From: Cryptomeria japonica
Lineage: Eukaryota; Streptophyta; Pinopsida; Cupressales; Cupressaceae
DNA: 64,000 bases
Reading direction: 5' to 3'
NCBI RefSeq assembly: GCF_030272615.1
Contig: NC_081412.1
Span: 671,734,852-671,798,851 of the forward strand
The position numbers and the translations under genes are program-made. Positions 44,065 through 57,147 of this stretch are shown here, piece after piece. The stretch's first letter is position 1. Every line of letters begins with the position of its first letter. Below the pieces are notes generated by a model that saw nothing but the letters and a program-made list of their open reading frames with translations, had not been told where the DNA came from and ran no database searches.

Positions 44065-46415
44065 ACCACATAACACCATGATTTGTACGTGGAAAACCAT
44101 ACCACATAATACCATGATTTGTACATGGAAATTGGTAAAGGGAATAACCATGGTGGGAAGCCTATCCACAGTCAAATAATACTTCTATAGAAAGTATGTA
44201 ATACAATAAGGGGTCTACACATGTAGGAAGGCACACTGCCTAGAGCGTACTTCTCATTACAAAGGAGTCACACTACCTACAAAGAGGTTATAACCACCTT
44301 AGTATAATTGGACAACAATCCAGAAGAATGAACTGCCAAAGATAGCATCTACCATGCCCGATTACAGTCCTATTTAAGCTCAATACCAGAGGCCTTTGAC
44401 CTCTTAAATAAACCCAATCCGATCTTCAATAATCAACCAAATCCTCTGCCTGAATGATATTACATTATTTGCACATTTCATTCCCTGACCATGACCTTTT
44501 ATAATAACCATGATAATCTACAATGAGATATTACATCAATATATACAAACCCTAAGGGCTAAACCAATTAGGTTGGCCACCTAAAATCTATTACAATAAG
44601 ATCAATACATAAATCCACATTACAATGATATTCCCAGTTGGCTTTAGACCAAAACAACATTAACCAATCAATAAATCATCCCAATAATGTGTAGGGAACA
44701 TGTTACATGATACCAATCCATAACTTGGATAGATACTAGAGCTAATTTGGGTCTACCACACCAAAGCGACATCTCCAATCAGTCAAGGCATGAACAAAGA
44801 TCACCTTCTACATCCTGAATTCCATCTAGAAGTTGCACCAACACCACTTATGCATCCTATCAAATATTGTCATTAAAAGCTCTGTCAGTAAAGCCCTAAA
44901 CCCTTACCAATATAGACTTACTAGAATGTATGGAAGCATCCAATCATCAAGTAAATAGAAACTGACCAAATAAATCTCCAGAAAAATGCAATACATCAAA
45001 CCAAACATATTCTATTGATCCAAACATGTTGGTATTATCCAACCGATAGTCCCTTCTACCAGTAACACTAGTTATTCTACCAGTAACCAAAATATGTCTG
45101 TTGGTAACCAATCATCATAGCTAGTGTTGACATCAATGACAAAACATCAATGCAACACATAATCAATTCTTTCATATTGCCAACAATTGATTGTCATGTG
45201 AGAAACTATGTGTTGTTTGCATTCGCATTCATTAGATCTGAATCTAGGTTTAACTCTTTTTGCAATATGGGAGGGGGCTATCTCTTTTCCTTTATTGATT
45301 TCAAGTTAAAAGTATACTAGAAAAAATTAGAAATAGACTTGTGAGGGAGTTGTACCTCTAAAATTCAAAGGAAGATTGTTGATTTAATCAACACTCTCTC
45401 TAACTATTAGTTTCTCATTTGTCTTTCATTTTGGGCATATTAAGTTTTATTATAATAACTTTGGGAAGACAAATATATTGACCAACACCAAGCATATATT
45501 AATTTCTAACATACACCCTAAAATAAGAAAACAGAACAATTTATAGAAAAAATACATCCCAACTAAGGAAATAGGAAAATAAGATAACAATGCTAGAAGT
45601 GAAAGTGTGTATAAATTATTGCAAGATAAGTATATAGGCCACAATATTTAAGAGGGAAATTGCAAATGCACATTGTTGAGTTTCAAGTTATATAGTAGGG
45701 CCCATTGAAATAAGTGATTCATCTTTATTTTAAAAGAAATAAATCATGATTTTTTAAATTATTTAGTTCATACTTAGTTGGAGGAATATAGGAAGGGACC
45801 AGGATGCATAGTTCTAGAAGTTTCTTGTGTCTCAATGTCAATATTTAACTGTAATTGTACCATTCTAGATTCAAGAGTTGTGACAAAAAAATGTGAAATC
45901 ATTTAACATATATAGTTTAATATATGTCAATATAGTAGCATGTTATGACATAGAGCAAACATTTGGGTCCAAAATGGGAGATAGATATTGGTGTGAGTTG
46001 TGATTAGTTATACTTTAACAAAAAAATCCCATGGATTTTTTATGAAACCAGTTTTTCTTTGTGAATTTATCCATACCAATAAAAAATTCTATAAAATTTT
46101 ATTAATCCTAGTATATTTTAGCTAACTACATTAATCACCATAGTAAATTTTTAAAAAGATAAAATTCATTAACTTGTGCAAAACATAAAATTAAATGTTG
46201 TCTAAAATTGCAGGTCTATTAAGATCTACATACTTGGTTTGCATAGGTCCCCCATTATTTTTTTATTTATTTTTAATTCTTAAATGAGTGTTTGGGGTTA
46301 TTAATTGTTTTGATAGATGGATGTATGGTTGTGGAGTCTAGTTAGAAACCCTTCAAAAAAAATTATAAAGGGAAAATGTTATGTATATATAAACAAAAAA
46401 ACTTAACAATGAAAA
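44065..46415. repeat. Tandem segmental duplication, copy 2 (LTR plus flank)
   Basis: Truncated LTR at 44065-45185, then flank at 45186-46415. Both flanks start ATTGA and end in AAACAAAAAACTTAACAA-type sequence. A ~33-bp internal repeat around ACCATGATTTGTACGTGG marks the junction near 44068-44125. Confidence 0.85.
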
Positions 46416-46741
46416 GATAGTTACTATGCCAAAGTAGATAAGGTTCGGCCCTACTAGATTCACCACTTACATGTAGGCTTTCAGGACCATCCAAAGGAAT
46501 TGAAAACCATTTTAACATGGAAATAGGGTGTTGTGATTACCACATAACCCTCTTCTTTCTTGATGTTGTCCTTTTAATTTTTTCCACCTTCGTATTTGTT
46601 AAATTGACTCCACTCACTATGCTTCCACATAAACTCAGCTATACTTATATTCTTTGTAATCATTAATTTTAATGTTTCATATTACTTAGGTTTTACAAGC
46701 CATAGCAATAAAATAGAGAAATAATATATGATTGTTCACAG

Positions 46742-46924
46742 CACAATGTTGATAAGTCACGTTCAAGGGCCTAGTTGTCACTATGAAAGTATAATTTTTT
46801 CTAAAAGTTCACCTAAATTGGTTTTAGAATATACAACACAATGTTGATAAGTCATGTTCAAGGGCCTAGTTGTCACTATGAAAGTATAATTTTTTCTAAA
46901 AGTTCACCTAAATTGGTTTTAGAA
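46742..46924. repeat. Tandem duplication of a ~94-bp segment
   Basis: Two nearly identical copies starting ACAATGTTGATAAGTCA and ending AATTGGTTTTAGAA. They are more alike than most paired sequences here, so the duplication is comparatively young. The surrounding 46416-47140 has no gene. Confidence 0.9.
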
Positions 46925-47139
46925 CATAACTCCTAAAAATATAATTATATATAATTTTAAGTAACAAATCCTACCAAATTTCAATTTCAAAATAAATATC
47001 TAGACCCAAAATAAAGTGGTGATTTAATAGTATCAATGATATGACCCAAAAAATAATTCTAATGTAGGAAATTAGGCAACTAAAATGCTATGAAAATATT
47101 CCTAACACATTTAGTAAACGAAATGAAGATGACACACTA

Positions 47140-48236
47140 AAACCAAGATGGAAACCAAAAGCATGTATTTCCTTCATTGTTCCTCTATTGTTATTCTTTC
47201 TCCTTCAAATTTGATGTTGATCTTACATACAAATGCAAGTGTATTTGAAAGAAAGATGATAAGATGATAAAATGATTTAGATAACATAAGGATACTCAAA
47301 ATGTGGTTGTCAAAAATGAGCGATGAGAGCTCAATTTATAAAAACCTGGGATCGATTATTGGCTAATATTGAAAATATTTTGGTTAGATGGACAAACTTG
47401 ATCGAGTACACAACAAAGTTGTCATTCGGGGAGGGTTGAAGATAGAAGAAAGCAAATGAGAAGATATTATGAGAATAAATAATTAAATATTTAATTATCT
47501 TCCCATAAATACCAAATTAGCAAGTTGAAAATAAACAAGAAGATTTTAATAATTAAAAATTATTAAATATCTTCATTTAAAAAGATAAGTAGAATAATAA
47601 AAAATAAATTAAATATCCTCTTATGAGATAATTAATAAATAAGATTTATCAATTATCTCCTCACAAAAAAGAAATTTTTTGAAGATCCATACCTCATTTT
47701 TGAATTTAAAATTAAAATTAATTTTCAAAAAGACTAACTTCTAAAAATCAAGATATTAGTTTCCAAATTAAAAAATTAAGAATATTTAATGAGAATATTT
47801 AATAATTAAAAATTATTAAATATCTCCATATAAGAGGATAAAACGGGGGAATTAAAAATTAAAAAACCTGGAAATATCCTCAAATAAGAGGATAAATAGA
47901 GATAACTAATAAACAAGATTTATTAATTATCTCATTACAGAAAGAAGTTAAAGATGAATTAATAAATTTAATTTATTAATTATCTTTATTTTGGAGGAAG
48001 ATAAATATGATAAATTAATAAAAATAATTTATTAATTATTGCTGATATTTATGAGTTGGTTAATTAAATAAAATGAATTTGTTTAATTAGTAGACAAAGG
48101 AGATAAATAAATAAATTATTTAATTTATTTATTTAGGACTTAGAAGAAATGTTAGTAAAAGGGATTTAATTAAAGACTATGCACATGATATGTTAAAATA
48201 GGAGACACAAATGTTGACCATTCTTTAGTGTCTATA
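47140..48236 (-). mobile_element. 3' LTR of a minus-strand Gypsy-type element
   Basis: In minus orientation the LTR starts TATAGACACTAAAG (TG decayed to TA) right after a polypurine tract, continues through AT-rich TTTATTAATT blocks, and has a TATA box at about 47331-47338 (TATAAATTGAGCTCTC). The left border is uncertain. The TATA-proximal 50 bp matches the LTR-like block at 54340-55000, which lies in the opposite orientation. Confidence 0.6.
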
Positions 48237-48253
48237 TGTTGCCCCTCTTTGAG
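48237..48253 (-). promoter_or_regulatory. Polypurine tract of the minus-strand element
   Basis: On the minus strand CTCAAAGAGGGGCAACA directly precedes the LTR start, a common plant Gypsy arrangement. Confidence 0.65.
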
Positions 48254-49454
48254 ACAATGTGATTTTGAGCGTTGTTTCGAAGAAAATTGAAAAAAAATTA
48301 TTCCCTAGCAATCCAAGGGATGGATGTCCGATGGCCCCTCGAGAGTGTTTATGTATGAAAGAAATGAATGATCTCTTGAAAAAAGAGAAAATTGTTAGTT
48401 GAAAGAGAACATATTATAAAAGAGAATAATGTTAGTTAGAAGGGAAGAATGTTAATTGATTGTAGAAAAAGGGTTGATTGATAGCAAATGAAGAAATTTT
48501 CAATTGATTAGATCAAATAGATGGGATGATAATGATTGATTTGATGAATTGATAGAATGATTGATGGGATAGAAGAAATGTTCGCCAGAAGAAATGCAAG
48601 TGAGAAGTAAAGAATGATTAGTGTGATGAAATTTTTTTTTCTGAGGTGAGAACCTTTATTTGATATGGCAAAATGGATGCACTGCACCATGGCAATGAAG
48701 ACCGGGGCAATAATGCAATCCCTTTGCATAAGAAAGACACATTGCAAACAAGGAATGGTTCAAACATTCTAAGACATTATGTGTGTCAAAGGTTGAGGTA
48801 TGTGAGACAACCATAATATGGATGTGCCAACACAGACACCCAAGATATTCTTTCTCGAGAATGTTATGAAACTCCCCGAAAATAAAAAAATACTAATTAA
48901 AGTGGCCATGAGTCATCTCAGCCACTCTAAATCACTCAGTGAAATAATCCAACAAAATAGGAACATGATCGAAGATAAATCAATGTAAAATAAGATTCAC
49001 AAATTCAAACAAGTCAAACAAACATCCTGATCTTCAATGCCAAAAGGTGATAATGTTGTAGTGAAAGGATGACCATTCTATCTAGTTTTAGGGAATGTAG
49101 TACCTCATCTAAGATATGACATAGTTTAGTTTCGAGTATACCACACCCTGTATTAGACCCATGATAATGTTGATGAAAAGACCAATAATGATATTGATAT
49201 TGTTTGATTGACATGACAAGTTCGATCAGTTTGAATGCTTGGTTGGTTGAACAACTCATATGTTAATGTGTGATTTTGTGAAGCATAGTGTTGTAATGTG
49301 TTATCTATTTGTTGTCTACTCAAATATTTGTCAATGTACAAAAGAGCCAATTTATCAACGGAATGAAAATGATTATTTTTGGATTTTGATGTTTTCCAAT
49401 TTTTAGGGGTTTTTGAACTTTTTGATTTGTTTTGTGCTTTTTTTAAAACATTTT

Positions 49455-49800
49455 TCAATGTTTTTGGATTATTTTAGGAGGTTTTTCAAATGTTTTCAGA
49501 TTATTTCAAGACATTTTTTGAATGCATTTTTTATTATTTTAGGACATTTTTTGAATTTTTTTGATTATTTCAGGATATTTTTCAAATGTTTTGAGATTAT
49601 TTTAGGACTTTTTTTAATGTTTTGGGATTATTTTAAGACTTTTTTTGAATGTTTTTGGATTATTTCAGGACATTTTTTGAATGTTTTTTGGACTATTTCA
49701 GGATATTCTTCAATTTTTTTTGTAATTATTTCAAGATATTTTATAACTTTTTATTGATTTTTTTCAGGAATTTATTTGATTTTTATGGATTTTTTCAAGA
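49455..49800. repeat. Degenerate ~33-bp minisatellite
   Basis: About ten copies of a T-rich unit built around GGATTATTTCAGGACATTTTT followed by GAATGTTTTT. Because the unit length is a multiple of three, it leaves a 114-residue Phe-rich frame open (49413-49757), which is a by-product and not a gene. Confidence 0.85.
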
Positions 49801-52747
49801 CTTTATTTGATTAATTTACCCCCAGTGTTTTGCAAGGAAAGGAATATGAGGCATGGATAAATAATCTTCCTGAAATTTTGGTGGGTAGAGGGAAGATAAA
49901 GGCTATATACTATGGAGATAGAGTAGATTCAACTATCAAGGGCTTTCAGGCGATGGATAAGGGACTGGATTTGAAAATGTAAAGCAATGGCATGGCATGA
50001 GGGACATGTCAAGAGGTTTTTGAGAACATGTTTTTCATTGTACGTCCTTAAGTTGAATCAAGATCAAGGGGAAAAAAAAAGTGTATGAATGGTGATAGGA
50101 CATCGATAGGATAAGAAAAAACAAAAATGGATAAGGGATATGGATTGAAGGGTGTGATAGGCTAAGGGATAGTTGTAGAATTTTGCAATAAGACAGGTAT
50201 TATGGATTAAAGACTGTAATAAGCCAATGGTTAAAGATCAAAAGTTGTGATAGACTGAAAGCTACGAATAGGATGCATGATGTTCAAGGAAATCATCATC
50301 CTTGTCAAGATCAAAGGTGGAAAAGGGGATATGGACATGAGGTATGATAGAAAAATGGAGGGTATGATTGTGGTACGATAGGATAAAACCTACTCCCAAG
50401 TATGGTATGAAATAAGTTCATGGATTACGCATGATGCCTATTTGTTAGGTTTTCATCATGGTACTTGCCCAAGGCACCTATTTGCCAGGTTTTCACCAGT
50501 GGATGAATTATTTCTCTTTACTTTTCTTTCATTCTTTCTTTTTCTTTTTCATTTTTTATTTTATTTTATTTATTTTCTTTTTTTTGGGGGGGGGGAAGAA
50601 AATGGAAACATGATAGGATATGAAAGGACTCAATAATCTTGTTACTTAGATAGTAGCCTTGAAAAATGTACCAAGATTATTAAAATTATGCTCAAAGACA
50701 TTGGTAGGATAATGACATGGAAGTGAGATGAAACTAAGGTAATTATTTATGCAAAGGAGGTTCTAGATAATGGAGGGGTGGAAGAAGACTTTGGTTTGAG
50801 TGGATTAGAATGTGGGAAATACCAACATCAACACACACCTTGAGGGGTAATGGAATGATGGAGAAAACATGGATCCCAAATTTTGAGATTTGGATGGAGG
50901 AAAAGTTGTGGATTTTGGGACATAAGGACCCAAAATGGATGAAGCAGGTGATGGAGAAATAGAATTGGAAGGTTTGGATAGAACAATATAAATTTTAGAT
51001 ACCAATTTTGATTCTTATTTAGACTATTATGCTTCAAGTATCTGCTTAGGAGCCCACATTGTTTTGGATTTGTATGCTTTTGTGGTTCTTTGGAATGCAT
51101 TGCTTGCACAAGGGATTTGAAAACCCATATGTATTTTGACCTTTTCTTTTTTTTATAAATAGGCCTTTTTTTCCTTTTGGATTTTTCTTTTTCTTTTTGG
51201 ATCATATTTTTCTTTGTTTTGACATGTTGATCCTTGATTGTATGTGGATTGCTAAACTTATAACTTTTATTCTTGGAATTCAAATTGATTGGAGGGGGAA
51301 AGGAATGTATTTATTAATAACAATGATATGAAGGTGTTTTGGATGGATGTTAAGTTCTAAAGCATGTGTGCCTTTACTGATAATGCTTAGTGGGTAGAGG
51401 GATATAAGGACCTAAAATGGATGGAAGAGATGAAGGGGAAGGTATATGTTTGAATTTTGATGGAGGGATACCAACACCTTGAGGAATGTCGATGATGCCA
51501 TTACCATTGAGATTTTATTTTATGTGGAGAGGTTATTGCTTGTGAAGGCCTACCCTTTAGCCTTTCTAAATATTTTCACCCATAAGATATTCTTTTCTTT
51601 AGGAAGAAAAGATGAGTCCATTATGAGGGGGATATGATATGATGATAATGATGGGATCATGAAGTGGATCAGACTGGACCAAAGTGGAAGAACCCATTAT
51701 GTCTTTAGTGGGTTCATAAACATCTTGCACCAACATGTTAGAATCATGGTGTGGATTAGGATCATCAGGGGGATTAGGAGCAATGAGAGGCTTTTCATGG
51801 ATGGAATTGGAGGAATAATGGAATCATCAAAAGAAATAAGATCTTGAAGTATATATGGAGGATTAGGACATGGAGATGGAGGAATAAAGGAATCTTGTGG
51901 ATAATTTAAGAGGATGATAGGGTCTTGTGGTGGACATGAATCTGAAAGGAAGCTTTGATCTTGACAAGGAGGAAGATCACCAGATTCCTCTTTAAGGGGT
52001 CTCTTCTCTTGGATTTAAATAGAATCATGAGAAATGATAGAGCCCGAATATCTTGATATTTCTTAGAAAATGGAATGTTAATTAGATTTAAAAGGAAATT
52101 TTGGTCATGAAATGGAAGGGGATCATTTGGGGTAGGATGAACTAGGATATCTTGATCCTGCTTAGGGAGGGGAATGCCAATGAAACTTGAAAAGGTGTTG
52201 TGTTCATAGATAGAATGGACAAGAATAAATGGATGATCATGAGTGTCTAGGAAGATCAAATCTTGTTCAAAATTTGGATTAAATGATAAGGTTTCAAGAT
52301 CTTAATCTTTATTTGTTTTAGGACTCATTTCTTCATGCTCTAAATTATCCTCTTGACATGGGGTTGGACTTTGAACCTACATGGGGGATTCTGGCATGGA
52401 ATTAATGCTTGGACATGAGTGAGATGTACTTTGAATGGGATCCTCTACAATACGTTTGATGGGAAATGAAGCACATGGTGACATTGGGTCTAGCATTTCT
52501 GAAGGATGGTAGGGATGTGCATCATGAATTGGATTAAAATGGCAATCAATTGTCGATAGCCCTTGGGGAATTTCATCCTTAGGTGTATCATGGTATTGGG
52601 TCTAGAGTTTATGAGGATGATATAAAAGGTTCTTGTGAATCTTCAAAAGGTGTACGAATAGAGGCCACTAGAGAGTCAATTGTTTTATAAGGGGATGGTG
52701 AGCCATTGTTGGGTATGAGCATATGATTTTAATCTTTCTCAAAAAAA

Positions 52748-52987
52748 TCACCTTATGACTCTCTTTAATAGCTTTGTAATAGAGCTACCCTTCTTTGGAG
52801 ATGCATTTGAATCCTTGTGAGGTTTTGACATTGTTGGGTTTTGATTTTGGATTTGATTGAAAAGGATTTGGTTTTGGTTTGATTTTATGTTTTGATTTTG
52901 AATTGGTTTTCGGTTGAATGACATTGGATTTTGGACTTGGTTGAATTGGTTTGACATGTTTGAAATTTGACATGGTGTTAGTTTCAA
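52748..52987 (-). pseudogene. Gln/Asn-rich element ORF remnant
   Basis: A 79-codon minus-strand frame encodes a Gln/Asn/Pro/Lys-rich peptide with repeated QNQN words (for example NQIQNQNPTMSKPHKD). Beyond its stop the frame continues toward about 51650 with interruptions that could be former Gln codons, giving Ser/Pro/Gln-rich sequence. It could be a disordered Gag-like part of a minus-strand non-autonomous element, or simply a repetitive GT-rich tract. The function is unknown. Confidence 0.3.
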
Positions 52988-54339
52988 CTTTTTTTTTTGA
53001 ATGTTTGGTTGAAGTTATTCATACTATTTTTTTAACTGATTTTGTTATTGATACTCCAAAGTTGCTTGAACCAATTGTTAATCTTGTATGGTCGATTAAG
53101 CATATTGTTGAAATTTCACCATTAGCTGTGTTGGTTGGACATGTTGGACTATTGGCTATGTATGTGGAGTCAGTGGTTGCATCGGTTGGAAATGTTGAAC
53201 CATTAGCTGTGCTAGTTTGATATGTCATTTCATTGGCTATGTTGGTTGGATCATTGGCTATTGTTGGATAATTGGTTCTTGTCGGATCATTGGTTCTGTT
53301 AGTTTTATATGTTATTGACTCAAGATCTGATTGAATAGAATTTGATGAAATGAAGTCTGACTTGGTTGAAATTTGTGTTTATTGCTTGAAATTGTTGCAT
53401 CATCTATGTTTGAGGGATGAGAGTTGGTATGTTTGATCATTTGATAAGAGTTTTTACATCAACTCGCTCAATATTTGGATTTGGACCTAGAAATATCAGA
53501 AACATTCTGGACATTTGTGATCTATTGTTCTCAATGTTTTCACTTTTTGTTCCAAGATCTCTTTTTCTCAAGCTAGTTTCTCCTCTAGTTTTCATATTTG
53601 GATACATATTTCATCATTAAATGTTTGACCAATATTTCCTTGTTGTTGGGTTGGATATAATTGTGATTGCCTTGGATTGAAAATTTATTACATTGTATTA
53701 TTCATTGGTCCAATCATCAATTGATATGTCAAACTTTGTTTCATCCTGGGATCTTGGAACCTTGTTTCAATAGACATGGCACTATGCAGTGTTTTTTTTG
53801 AAATTTTGAGAATTTAAGAATGTTGTATGTAACTAATGCAACCTAGGTGATTGACAATGCAAATAAATTTTGTTGGACCTTTAAGATTTTTGGAGTGATT
53901 ATGGTATGAGAGTTAAACCTATGTTTTTTGTTGTTTTCAATATCTAGACAAACTTTTGGAACACAAAGCTAAAGACCCAACCTTGGCAAATTGAAATGAC
54001 CTTAGAAGGAGAAGAGGAAAAATGAAAAAGTTACAATGTATCACCTATACACTTGGATACTAATCTAGATTTGAAAAATGATGTTGATAAAAGGACAAAT
54101 TTTGGACAAGGTGTAGACTTCCTAACAACAACTTAGAGTTTTCTCTAAAGTTTTGATTTTTGGACTTTGACAAACCCAATTTTGAGACTAAATGCAATGA
54201 GTACAATGATTAATGACCAATTATTAAGGTATGATCCCAAGATATGAAATGGCCTTCAAGTTATATACTATGATTTAGGGATATGAAATTATCCAAAGGT
54301 ATTATGCAATGATATGATCTAGACTTATGATATGATATG

Positions 54340-55000
54340 ATAGGACCTAATAAATTATAATTTATTAATTAATGTTACCTCTTCCTATTTTCCTTTTTCC
54401 TAAATTCCTCCTTTCCACCTAATTTTCTAATTTTATAATTTCAAATTTCTCTTCTAACTTTTCCCACTAATTTCTCCTCCTAGTTAGCTCGCCTTTTTGT
54501 GCTCAATCATGTCATATAGTTCGACTATTTTCTCTCTTATGTGTCATTCAATCAATGAGAAATTATTTTTCTCATTTTGTCATAAATTAATGGCTATTTT
54601 TTCTCCAATCATGGCATAATCAATTTGCACCATTTTCTCCTAATTTGTCATATTTTCAAAGAGCAAGTTGTCATGAAATTTTTGTCAATCATTTTTTTCA
54701 TAAATCTTGTCACAAATCATGCCAATTTCTTATTGTGTTGCCCTTTTTGAGATCATGAAATTGTCTATAAATTGAGCACTCTTTTCTCAATGATGGCTAT
54801 CCACATTTTGAGTTCCTATGCTAGGACTTTATGCACCTATGTAGAGAGTTATTGCACCTGTGTTAAGATCTTTTGCACCTATGTGGTTTCAAATTGCTCT
54901 CATGTTAAGACTTTTTGCACTTGTGCAAAAAAATTTAAAAACATAAATTCATCTGAAGTGGCAAAGCTAGATTAGGATTAAAGTATTTCAAATAGCTTAA
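54340..55000 (+). mobile_element. LTR-like block, plus orientation
   Basis: An AT- then pyrimidine-rich U3-like stretch begins near TGATAGGACC, with a TATA box at 54766-54773. The segment after TATAAATTGAGC matches that of the LTR at 47140-48236 read on the other strand (GGCTATCCACATTTTGAGT shared approximately). A short repeat with TTTTGCACCTATGT words lies at 54820-54930. Borders are uncertain. Confidence 0.45.
54766..54773 (+). promoter_or_regulatory. TATA box (TATAAATT)
   Basis: TATAAATTGAGCACTC is a close match to the TATA region of the inverted related LTR (TATAAATTGAGCTCTC, minus strand near 47331). Confidence 0.5.
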
Positions 55001-55311
55001 AATAAATTGAAATATTCCAAATTAAGCTTTTGTTTGTTGGCATTTGCATGAAGATTGCATTAATGATTTGTTATGTTGTCATTGATGTAAATAAACTGGT
55101 TATGTAATTATTATAATGATGTTTTGTAACTGGTAGGAAGAGCTAAGAGAAGGGAAATGTAACCAGTAGGTAAGTTTGTGGAGTGGACCGATATTGCTAA
55201 CTATTGGAGACTTGAACCAAAAACCCTAACCGATTAAGTCTGATGAATTGGTTATATTGGTTTATGATCTAATGATGAGCACCAATGATTATGAAACGTA
55301 TGCATATTGTA

Positions 55312-56235
55312 TGTCTTGAAATCCAAGAAAACTGAGAGGAGGGGGGCTGAATCGGTGTTTTGTTGGTAACGTATGATTTTACCCTATTATAACATACACA
55401 TATTAACTGGTAAATGAAGAAACATGTAACTTGAAGTAAATAAACTAGCCACATGAATGAACACCATAACACACAAAATTTATACGTGGAAAAAATCAAA
55501 TAGGAAAAACCACGGTGGGATTCGTGACCCACAATATCAATTCACTGGCCATATGAAAGATATTACATAGTATGGGGGCCTGCACATGTAGGAAGGCACG
55601 CTGCCTAGAGCACACTTCTCAACACAAAAGAGTCTCACTGACTAGAAGATTTTACTAAGATAAAACAATAATGATGAACTCACAAAATGCATCTGCAATG
55701 CCAAAAAGAGTTCAGGTTATAGATCTATTCTATACCGGTTCATAAACCCTGAATCCTTCTACCAGTATCTCCTTTCCCCCAAGAATGCTTTACAAACCTT
55801 CTATAGATCATTGCATGATATAACAATCACATACAAATAACCTACATATATATCCTTCGAATCATATGGTTCTACTACCTTGTCATACACACTCTTTTAT
55901 ACATCATATTTCACAATGACCTAATAAACTGACTTATATACCCCCTACAATCAATATGCCTTATGCCAGCTTACAATATACTACAAAAGATATAAAATGT
56001 CTACCTAATATAATAGTTACAAAATGATTGAATAAAACTTCCTTCGGATCCCAAACTGATATCAGCTTCACTGAAGTTTTGGATGTCGATGTCAGTGTCA
56101 GTGTCGGTTGTGATCCTGAATACTCTAATGTCAGTATCTATTGAAGTATGCCTCCTAATGTCGGTGTGTGTCTTCTACAAAATCTTGTTGCCATCAATGA
56201 CAACATATGAATCCAATGAGTGTCAATTTCCAACA
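55312..56235 (-). mobile_element. 3' LTR of a third Copia family
   Basis: In minus orientation it starts TGTTGGAAATTGACACTC, preceded by a purine tract (AAAGGGTGAGAT, 56236-56247), and ends near CCTCAGTTTTCTTGGATTTC. Internal blocks (ACACCATAACACAC; GGAAAAACCACGGTGGGA; TGTAGGAAGGCACGCTGCC) match the other Copia LTRs in the window. Only a short stretch of its interior remains to the right, so the element is truncated. Confidence 0.7.
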
Positions 56236-56247
56236 ATCTCACCCTTT

Positions 56248-57147
56248 GGTATTGATGGAAACACTCATGTGAAAAATGGATTCCCTGCCAATTCAACTGA
56301 AATATGAAGCATGCTCCCCTTGAACTGATTGACTATGTTTGAAATATACTAAAGCAGTCACCAACAAGGAGGGACCTTGAGGAGATCAGTCCAAACCGAT
56401 CAGTAAGAGTTAACATAATGGAAACACACAGATATGATGGGGGCAATGCAGAACAGTCAATTTTATTGCATGAAAAGTTAATTGCATCCAACTTGTAACA
56501 ACCGGGTTACAATATACTGGTACACAGGCCTAATAAAATAGGTGTCATAGGGACCTTGAGTTGAAAAATCTATCTTCTAAGAACTATCTATCTGACGCTC
56601 CTTTATCTTCTTATTGATTGATTCATTTCTAAAGAATGATTACAAATATATATATTTATATATATCGATCCAAAGGATCAAGTCGACCCAAAAGGATCAA
56701 AACCCTAATGTGAAAAAATAAATGAGGTTGGCCTCTAGAAAAACCAAAGGATGAAATATAGAAGGTCAACCACATGACAAGAATCATTGAGATCAATGTC
56801 CAAGGCTTTGCAAGCATCAGAATGGGTTACGGTAGATCACCAGAATAGGCCTCAAGCAACCAGTAATAATGGAAGAATCTGGTAACAAGAAACTATCAAG
56901 GAAACCAGTAGTGATATCTTGCCAGAAAGTGATCCAAATGAGATGCGGTTAGAAAGCAAGTAGGGTGATCAAGTCTTCAAGAAGAATCCAACTCCACAGG
57001 AAGTCGGTGTGCAAAAAATGGGACACATAGAAAGGAAAACCGAAACTGCAAACAAAAAAGAAAATATTCTTGGTTGATGCAAGATTGCTATGAACCAGGG
57101 ATGCTCTTACATCAGACATCTAGGGTTGTTGAAAAAAAGTGAGTCTC
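56248..57147. other. Probable chromovirus 3' LTR / untranslated remnant
   Basis: Lies just beyond the chromodomain stop of the Gypsy fragment, where its 3' LTR is expected. It contains a TA-rich TATA-like tract near 56645-56665. LTR ends and the border with the Copia remnant could not be fixed. No gene is seen; plus-strand open frames here are antisense shadows. Confidence 0.35.

Larger units (their letters stand above)
48254..54339. other. Low-complexity retroelement interior without pol
   Basis: About 6 kb between two related LTRs. I find no protease, RT or integrase motif. It contains a 33-bp minisatellite (49455-49800), a 31-bp GCCTATTTG(C/T)(C/T)AGGTTTTCA repeat pair near 50430-50500, a T-then-G homopolymer junction near 50577-50596, and a GT-rich stretch encoding Gln/Asn-rich peptide on the minus strand (52748-52987). 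It may be the interior of a non-autonomous element or two nested fragments. Confidence 0.45.

Noticed and set aside
49413-49757. 114-codon Phe-rich protein
   Set aside because: It is the translation of a 33-bp minisatellite.
53904-53914. Primer-binding-site-like TGGTATGAGAG
   Set aside because: There is no LTR end immediately before it and it mismatches the initiator-Met site; probably chance.
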